Shown here: one piece after another, positions 55,762-64,000 of the stretch
How the letters are laid out: every line of letters starts with the position of its first letter
How positions within the stretch are numbered: the stretch's first letter is position 1
Assembly: GCA_013396655.1 (NCBI GenBank)
Contig: WBMV01003161.1
Span: 984,274-1,048,273, forward strand
Direction: 5' to 3'
DNA from: Campylorhamphus procurvoides
Taxonomy: Eukaryota > Chordata > Aves > Passeriformes > Dendrocolaptidae
Length of the DNA: 64,000 nt
Position numbers and translations under genes: made by a program
The notes under the pieces: generated by a model
What the model was told of the DNA's origin: nothing
Seen by the model: only the letters and a program-made list of their open reading frames with translations
Database searches by the model: none

Positions 55762-55800
55762 CTGAAAGTGATAAGAGTTCAGATAATTAAAGGACTCTGC
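55762..55800 (-). promoter_or_regulatory. Splice acceptor and branch region of the FHIT coding exon
   Basis: On the minus strand the exon is preceded by a pyrimidine-leaning stretch ending TTATCACTTTCAG, with the AG at 55763-55762. A CTTTAAT element about 25 nt upstream fits a vertebrate branch-point consensus. The acceptor was placed here because it is the first AG upstream of the ATG with this context. Confidence 0.8.
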
Positions 55801-58379
55801 CTTTCCAAACAACAGCAATAAGACAACCAATTGTCTAGACAGCTTCTAAGAGAAAGTGCCTCCTGGGCTCAACAAGGCATCGGGTGGTTGTTAGGGCTTT
55901 CCTAAAAGTATCACTACTTTGAAGGGGTGGTGGAAAAGGCTTCTTTCCAAAGCAAAAAATTTTACATAGAACTTCTTGAACCCTTTTCTCACCGTCTTGG
56001 CAGGACTACAAAATTCTAGACAGGAAAGGTAATTACTCTGTCCCATTTTCCTTTGTCCTGCATTGTGTACGTTTGGGTAATGTGTTCCCAGAAAGGCACA
56101 AATAGGATTTCACATTCTTTTTGCCACAATGCAAATCAATGCAAACAGGACCTACAAAATAAACCACATTTTCTAAACCAATCTCTCCCCTAAGTATGTC
56201 AACTGAAGAAAGCACCAACAAACCAAGCAAAGGGCATTTATTCATTTTCCATACACATGTTCTAGCTTGAGCAACTGGAATGTAAAGATGATCACATGTT
56301 CTCTTTCAGAAAGTCAGAGAATTCCACTTTCATTCACTAAAATTTTCTCTCCTCCTGATGAGAATGAAAATCCCTCTTAAATCTCTAAGGCACAATCCTA
56401 ACAGTCTCTATTTTAGGTCTTGAAGCCCCAGAGTATTTAAAGTATTTAATGCAGTCAGAAATATCCAAGGTACTGCAGGGTAAAACATGAAGTAATGATG
56501 CATTTCATGTGACAATACTTCAGACACATTGGACACATTACACTAACATTACCCGGCTCCAACCAAGTGACTAATCAGGAAATTCAGTTTTATATGTTGC
56601 TTCAGGTGGGGAAATCTTCTGTTAGAGCCATGGAGGGTCTTTTGTTGCAGTTCTTTGCTTGCAAAGTGCCACGGTCACTAAGATCCAAACCTGGTTCTTA
56701 ATCTAAGAGATTCATTCCAATTGAACATCCCACTCCTCGTATCTGCTCCCATAAAGAACACATAACAACCCCCTCCAAGTGTACACACTTTGAAAGTGTC
56801 TTTGAGAAATAACTGTTCTTCAAAAGGAACATCTTTCTAGCTGTCTGATTCCACAGAAGAAATTAACTAAATTAAGGATAGCAGGTGCATCTAGTCAGGC
56901 TTTACACCAGAAAAACATGCATAAATCTTAGTACAAGATACAATAAAGAATCAGATGACTATGTTTCCAAGTAATAACCATCCTCTAATATGGCACCATG
57001 TCTTGTTTTATTTGTGAAAACCACAGATGAAAGGAAATGCTTGAGCAGACCATGGAAGATTGGAGATTTTAACTGTGCCTGTTTCAAGGATCTGAGAAGG
57101 TTCTACAGTTTTCCCCCCAGAAAGTCAACAGAAGATTAAGTGCCTGAGATGTGTCCCTTAGCATAAATTAAACTTGCAACTTGACAACATACAAAACTCA
57201 AGTCTCTTTAGCCACTAAAAGAATTGCTTAGCAGAGGAAACACCTGCTATGTTGTGCTGATGCTTGAGAAAAATAACTGTTAGGGACTTCAATCAATCTT
57301 CCTCATTTCTCGTAAGCAGTCCATCAGCAGCCCCCCGCGAGGGCTTCCCTTCCGATTAAAACACGCAAGAATGTTTTTACACAACACAGTAGAGAGACAG
57401 AGTTCTCTTTGCAATGCAGGCAAGGCTTCTGACAGAGGAGCAAAACACATTGCATAGCCTGGGCCACCATCCAGTGAGGTCACTGTAAGCTGGTGTCTCA
57501 AATCAAATATCCCACCACACCTGCCCTTGCCTGTGGCAATGCTACGGACAGAAACAAGAGTATTACTGATCACTTCTTATTCTGTCTTCCAGAATACTGA
57601 CGAACAACAACACTTTCCAGAGGCATATAATAAGCACAAAACCAAAGCTTCAAGATAGCAGATGCTGTATTTCAAATCAAATGATTTGAAATCTGACTTG
57701 AGGAGGCAGAGAACCCAAGATTTCAGTAATGACCGAAAATCCTCTGGCTTTTTGCTGCTGTAAGTAAAAAACAACAAAGAGTAACAAAATAAGGTTGGTG
57801 ACATTAGGTTGCCTATACCATGTATTTATCATATACCTACGACATGTACCTTTACTTATCTCACTGCCAATCTGGTTTACAAAAAAGTCTAGGTAAAGCA
57901 GTAAAAGCACCAATCTCATACTTACTAAGCAATAGTTTGAAGAATCACATTACAGACCAACTGAGTTGATCTAGAATTAATAGAACAATTTAAAATCATA
58001 TAGAGAATCAATGCACATATTAAAACAGTTTCTACTTGCTTACTACGCAATAATGTATCTGAATAAAATATATTTCTATCTCTTGATTCCAACTAAAGAA
58101 ATATAGCATGTGTTTCAAACAAATGTGTCAGATGTGTTGGTTGTGCTATGAAATACTGCAGACTTCCCAGGGCTACTCTCTCCAATTCCAAAAAGGGATT
58201 ATGGGAAATTTTTTTCTTAAACAATTATTCATGACAAATTATATATTACTTAAGTTGTTTTCTGCCCCAGTGACGCTCTGTGTTTTTCTGTAAAGCCTGA
58301 TCATCTGTGCTCAGAACCAACACAAATGCCAAAAAATACCTCAGGGAAATAAGTAATGGCTACAACTGAAAACTCCACG

Positions 58380-58610
58380 ACTGTGCAGCAAGGCTGGAAC
58401 ATTCCAGAGTGCAGCCAGGCAGGAAACTGCTGCTGGCATGGCAAGTTTTTAGCCCTCTGAATTCCACCTGCTCTTGCTTGGATGGCCTGGGAACAAACAG
58501 GAATCAATCCAGCACGGGGGCACACGGGTCAGGAGATGCAGACAGGGTGTGCACAAGGTTCCCCAGGGGACTGGAATCACAGCACTGCCTGTTCCCCCAG
58601 GGATTTCCAT
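58380..58610. other. GC-richer block in the upstream intron
   Basis: A GC-rich stretch with overlapping 70-74 codon frames on both strands. No domain, transposon or CpG-island character was recognised. Confidence 0.35.
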
Positions 58611-60959
58611 TTGTCACATAAAGAGAAGGTCAATGGCAGATAAACCAGAAACTAAATATAATTGGGGAAAGATGTTTCTTCTGTAATGATAGTAGTGTTT
58701 CTAATCCCCAGTAATAAGGAGGAAAATTACAGAGTAATGTTAGAAAATGAAAGAAATCCACTTCTGATTAAATTTCAGCCCAGTTTAACACGGCTTCTAT
58801 TCTGACTATTCAGATGAAAAGTGTATTTACTCTTCTTCATATTGCAGATATACATTACATTGCCTATTTCATCTGCCTCATTTTCCTAATTAAATTCCCT
58901 TCAAGCTGTGTTACTGCAGTTGTAGGTGGGAATACAGTATTAAAGGCTAACATAGCAAGTAGACTAATTTTACAGCCATAACAGAACTGAAATCTGTATA
59001 ACCCACACTAGAAAAAAAAATGGACACTAGAATTCTACATTACACCATGAAAAATAAGAATGCTGTAATTCAGAAAAATCTTGAGATACACTGAAATATT
59101 TTCAATTAATATTATAGTTTTCAATAGGCACATTGCATTTGCCCAGCCTCTATAAATACTACTCATATGTTAAATGTATTTTTTGAGAGGAAATCTAAAC
59201 ATGTCTCAATTTTTCAAGCTCATTTGGTTTGGGGGTTTAGGGGCTCTGGTTTGTACTTTAGCTTTTAAATAGTGTGAGCTGTAGAATCACTGGTATCAAA
59301 CACACAGGGACAACTCTGAACAGAAGACAAATTCACCTAAAAACAGGTCCTCAGGACATCAAGATCAGTGTCTCCTGTTACAGGCCATCTCTAGGATCAG
59401 AGACCTGGAAAACTGTTGGAAGTTGCTTTCCCTGTACTGATTCTAAGGAGTGATGGCACCAATTATTCAGGGTTCTCTTCCTACCACCACAGACCCCCCA
59501 CTGGATGCTTAATTTAGATGGTGCTGGGGCTCCAAAATGCCTCTTGATTTTATCATACAATTACTTGTCCTTAACAACAAGGTGTTGAGATCAGCACCTG
59601 CTGGGATCCAAGCTCCAGGCCCGTGCTCAGCTGTCCCATGGGCGCTGTTGTAGGAAAGCTACACATCTGCTTGTAATGGGAGAAGACAAGATAATGCAAA
59701 ATGGGCTAACTTAACACGTGTATTAAAGGAAACCAATTACAATACCATCATCTCCCTGTGCTAATAGAAAGGACTATTTTAGACACCATCCCAGGAGTAT
59801 TCTTAAATTTTAAAGTTTGTTTTTTTTACCATATCAACATCATCTGCTCATTAATTTTGACATTCCTGATTCTGCTACTTAATTTCAATGTAAAAACACT
59901 GCAAATTTATGTGGCAAAATAGAAACAGCTTACAAATAAGACAATTTATGTCATTCACTGTAGTGAAGGCAATCAAGTACCTCTACTTTATTGACTTTGT
60001 GGTTGACTTGAGATCTTTCAGTCCCATTTTCTAAGCTGCCCCTTATGCTATAAAGCTATATCCTTAAATAAATATTTGGCATTGCTCCCTCTCAAAGGTT
60101 TGATTACAGCAAAAGTTATATTTCTACTTAGACAAATGAATCCTGCACCATGTTCAAGGAGTAACATAGAATAGAGACCTGCCCGGCATGCTACCTCCTG
60201 TTTCTTCATGGCTTATAATTTGTGATTTATTCCCTCCCCTCACTGCCACTTTGTGAGGATGAAATCCACTCAAGTCTGAATATGACCTATTTAATTCAAG
60301 CAAATGAACATCCTTGTTGCCAGCAGCCAGGATTTGACATTTTGATCAAAGAATTCCTAAAAACACTAACAAAGAAAGTTTTATTCTAAAATCACCTATT
60401 TTTCCTAATAGCCCTTTGTCCCCAGTGCAGCTCTGTCTCTCAGCATCCTTCAACCCCATCCTCACACAACATATTTTATGTTCTTCCCGTTCCAGGAAAT
60501 GGCCTCTAATTAAAAACCCTTCTTCTCAGTGAGCCAAAAAATCACATGCTACTGCTATTTCTGTTCTGAAAAAGCCAAGAGGAATCACAAAACTAGAAAA
60601 GGTGCTCAAGTACCTTTGACAGCCATAGCCTAGATTCTCTCCATGGGGATGGCATTTAATGCTCTACACGAGGCTGAAGGGAAAAGCTTGTGTGGATTAT
60701 TTCCTGTTTTCACCACCCACAGAAGCTACTGAACAGAAAGCCCATTAAACATGATGCATGCAACCAATGCTGGGGTGTTGACAAGGACCAATTTTTCCCA
60801 TCACAGGCAGATTATGATGGACTCAAATCCACTACACGTGGCTTCCCTTGCTTAATCTAGCAGGGAAGAAAACATCAAAATTATTACTGTTTAAATATAT
60901 GGCCATTTCCTTGGCATGGTCAATCAGGCTAAATTATCTACACTTAAAATGAAAATAGA

Positions 60960-61430
60960 CTGGTCTGTTGCACAGTACCTGAGCAGCTGGGTGGGTGTGA
61001 TGCCAGGGACAGCCCTTTGCAATCCCACAACCTGTGCCCCCCTCGCAGCTCTGTTCCCTCTCACCTGAGCTGCAGCAGCATTTCACAGCACCTCTGAGGC
61101 AGCATTTCCCACTCTGCTCTCCCACTTCTGCACCTGGAAGCCCTGGTTATGGCAGGTTTTCCTAAGGCATGGCTGTGACCACCAGGGGAATTGTCACTTC
61201 CCCTGCCTGTCTGTACTTTTTTGGTTACACCGGTGGACCCAAGAAGGACACAACACAAAGCCTGCTGGCTGAGCAGCACCAGATAATGTGCCATCCAAAG
61301 AGCAGAAACCTGACGGAGGTCCGATGAGCAGATGCTGAGGAAAGCAGGCTGATTCCCAATTGCACTGCACCTGACTGGGATGGGGTTTCCTTCACAGCAG
61401 CCAGCATAGTTTTGGGTTTTGGTTTTCTGA
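60960..61430. other. Largest GC-richer block, in the upstream intron
   Basis: This 470-bp stretch stands out from its AT-rich flanks and carries a 130-codon minus-strand open frame (61061-61453) with a Cys/Ser-rich translation of no recognisable family. On the minus strand, a strong donor-like CAG|GTGAGAGG has its GT at 61064-61063. Because this lies 5' of the FHIT start codon, an alternative untranslated exon is conceivable, but no convincing acceptor or conservation is visible. An eroded transposon is equally possible. Confidence 0.35.
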
Positions 61431-64000
61431 CTAAAGCAGTACTGACAACACACCAGTATCTGGGCTATTTCTGCCCATCACCAGTGAGCTGATACAGGTG
61501 TTCACCTCTGGCTCCTGACAGGAAAGCTGAGCTGTCTCCAAACCTGTCTCAACACCCTTTGTGCAGCTGGTCCAGCCCTCAAGCAGAAGATACACAAAAC
61601 TCAAAGCAGTCAGCCTGTGTAAAAGCTACAGGTCAAATACAACACTACCATACTCTAGTTGTATTTTTTTTTTCAAAATTGCTTCTCTTCAGGCATTACA
61701 CAGCTTGTCTACTGCCCCTGACAGGGTAACACCTGGGTACACAGGGGCACAGGTATGTAAGTCTGTCCTCAGTTTCCTCTTTCCAAGTTGTCTGGTCCTT
61801 CATTGTAACAACATTAACAGTCTTCATTTAAAACAAACGAAACCCCCAACTAACAAAAAAAAATGTAAAAAACACCACCAACAAAAAAAAAAAGGCCTTT
61901 TGTCTCCTCCCAAAATACCCACAACCCCCTTGAAACCAATTCAAACTTCAGACACTCAGATCTCTGTTGACCAAGAAGGATGCAGACATCTAAAAGCAAG
62001 TGAACCACTTTGTAGCAACACTGTAAAGCAATCACAACATTGACAAGTTAATCAACAAATGCAGAATCAAGCCAGACATCAAAAGCATTATACCATCCAT
62101 AATACATGGAGAGGGCATAAATATTTTTAAACGATGTAGAAGTAGTTGTCAAATCCATTTCTATAGCAAGCGTTTTGGAATACAAATTAGGCCACTTGTT
62201 TCTTTCTTATAATTCAGGTAAAGAGGGCAAAGTTATAAACAACACATGGAAAGGTTTGTAGAGGTAAAAGAACTGTATAATACCTTAGACTTAAGAGAAA
62301 AATAAGGGTTTAGAAGCATCAAAGTGCTAAATATGCTCATTTTTCAAGTGTCCATATGTTCACTGGGTTCCTTAGAAGATGACTCCAATTCCATTTAACC
62401 ATGCTGCAAAAATCATTCTGCCAGTGGAAGCTCTTGTTTGCCTCTTTGCTCAGGTAACAACTCAGCTTTTCCACACCTCTCCAAAATATCTATTAAATTA
62501 AAATGTCCACATTAATTTCTAAAGATTTGACACTCTGGCTAGACCTGTAACTTTGCTTTCTTAAATAAACTTTTATAATGACTGACATGAAATAAAATTG
62601 CTGCCTTGCATTATACTGCACTTGGTTTATGGCCAGTTTTTGCCAGAATGCATGAACCCAACACACCACAATATTACAAAAGTTATCTTTCAAACAGAAT
62701 CTGAATCCCAAGACTTGATCTAGAGCTCCTCCAAACCTCTGCTGCACCCATGTTTCTTCATATTAGCACACATTAGCTAAGATTAGGATACCTCCTTCTA
62801 TTGTTATCCAACAAAATGACAGGAACGCAAAGAGAAGTCTGATAACTAAGAACAACTCAAAACCCACGTACTATATCCTTGATTTTAAGGATGTTTTATG
62901 AAATGGGACAAAATAAACAGGTTCATCTCCTCAGTGACTTCTACTGAAAGAGCAAAATATGTGCAAGCACACACATGCAATAAAATAAAAGATGTTCACA
63001 GATATTATCTAGTGTTAGGGGGGGAAGAAAGGACAACAAAGAAACACACACTGTATTTTCAATGTTTTAATAACTTGCATGCACCACAGCTATTATCCTG
63101 ATGCATGGAGAATTCAGGGGTTTGGATTTGCCTCTGCAAGTCATTCTGATGAACGAGACCTTTAGTGTTGTAATAACTGCTGTGAGTAATGGAACAACCA
63201 ATGGCTTTTATTAAGAAGGAACACTGAATAATGTATTACCAACACTAAGATCAAGGGGAAATACATTTTTATTACGGGAAAATATTAATATCAATCATGA
63301 CATTTTTTACAGCAGAAAGGTGAAAGGCAGAAAAGGAAAAAAGTTAAGAAAATTCTCCACAGTCTGCAGTAAATGGCAAAAATTATACCGTGAAAATCCT
63401 TTTTTCTCATGTGGCTACCTAGGGCTACATTACACGCTACAGGAGCAATAAAAAATTGTGACATCTCTTGAGATACACAAGTGTAAGGAAAACTCTACCC
63501 CAGTAAAAGGAGAAGATTGGAGAGGAAGGTCGCTATAGAGACCAGCACACTGCACATTGAAACACTTGAGCTTAAGCTCATTTCTTGTGAGGTCACAAAC
63601 TAAGAGAGCTGACATGATGGAACAACTAGGATGTTCTTTTGCTGTACCCTTCAGTGGAAAAAACGTGGCTTTAAAAATGGGGAGCAAAGAAAAAGCTGTC
63701 ATGTTTTAGCTTTTTTTTTTTTATTATTACTTATATAGCACTACATAAAGTCACTTTATAGGCTTTAGAAAGACGCACCAAGACTAAGGCTCCCCCTGAA
63801 GTGGCTCACTATTTCCTCTGAGTGAATGCAATTTGGACATCAATGGTATTGGACAGCAGAGAAGGGGCAATGAGAGCAGCAGAAGAAAAGCTGCAGGGAG
63901 AGAAGGGAAAAGATTCAAGGAGTAAAAAAGTCCATGGGGAGAAGAGAGAAATGTCTCTTCCCCAAATTCTCTGATGATATAAAACAAAGCACAACCAGAA

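Larger units (their letters stand above)
55762..64000 (-). other. FHIT intron upstream of the coding start (partial; human intron 4 equivalent)
   Basis: This segment lies 5' of the coding exon in FHIT orientation and runs off the right edge. Any exon here would be non-coding 5' UTR and so could not be recognised by protein homology. I see AT-rich unique sequence, two GC-richer blocks (58380-58610 and 60960-61430), A/T homopolymers near 61850-61890 and 63711-63721, and no recognisable transposon. The longest open frame (61561-62043, 160 codons) has low-complexity Lys-rich content and no domain I recognise. Confidence 0.8.

Noticed and set aside
55411..55830. Open frames of 84-136 codons overlapping the FHIT exon in other frames and on the other strand
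   Set aside because: These are shadows of the GC-rich coding exon. The conserved Fhit peptide is in the minus-strand frame starting at 55739.
61561..62043. Longest open reading frame in the window (160 codons, plus strand)
   Set aside because: The translation is low-complexity in its Lys/Thr-rich second half, has no recognisable domain, lies in FHIT intron on the opposite strand and is within chance length for 64 kb.
1..64000. Prokaryotic systems, CRISPR arrays, tRNA/rRNA/snRNA genes
   Set aside because: None of the expected signatures was seen on either strand. The CR1 tail and the spliced FHIT exon show that this is avian genomic DNA.

Overview
This window looks like vertebrate, almost certainly avian, nuclear DNA. 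It is AT-rich, has no operon-like or prokaryotic gene structure, and contains a chicken-repeat-1 (CR1) retrotransposon tail at about 48540-48868. It also carries a fragment resembling a retroviral LTR common in songbird genomes at about 47391-47552. Species cannot be fixed from the sequence; a passerine is the best guess because of the LTR type.

The one gene I can identify is FHIT (fragile histidine triad diadenosine triphosphatase), transcribed on the minus strand. A single exon lies at 55640-55761. It has 22 nt of 5' UTR, then an ATG and 33 codons plus one base that match the start of the vertebrate Fhit protein, ending at a phase-1 donor. The peptide boundary matches the human first coding exon (exon 5 in human numbering). 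The catalytic histidine triad is encoded by later exons that are not in this window.

Everything else is intron. Positions 55762-64000 belong to the intron upstream of the coding start (human intron 4). Positions 1-55639 belong to the intron after the first coding exon (human intron 5). Both introns run off the window. The 55.6 kb block holds the two recognisable transposable-element pieces, a 45-bp x 3 minisatellite, a perfect 36-bp tandem duplication, small simple repeats and homopolymers, a short perfect inverted repeat, and several GC-richer blocks of unknown nature. No other exon, tRNA, rRNA, snRNA, CRISPR array or retrogene was recognised. Open reading frames elsewhere are all at most about 160 codons, lack recognisable domains and look like chance.

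I did not find a previously undescribed biological system. The points most worth a second look are at the FHIT exon. Its donor (C|GTATCC) is weak, and a much better donor (CAG|GTGAGG) lies 58 nt further downstream. Use of the second donor would shift the reading frame. The N-terminus also differs slightly from human.
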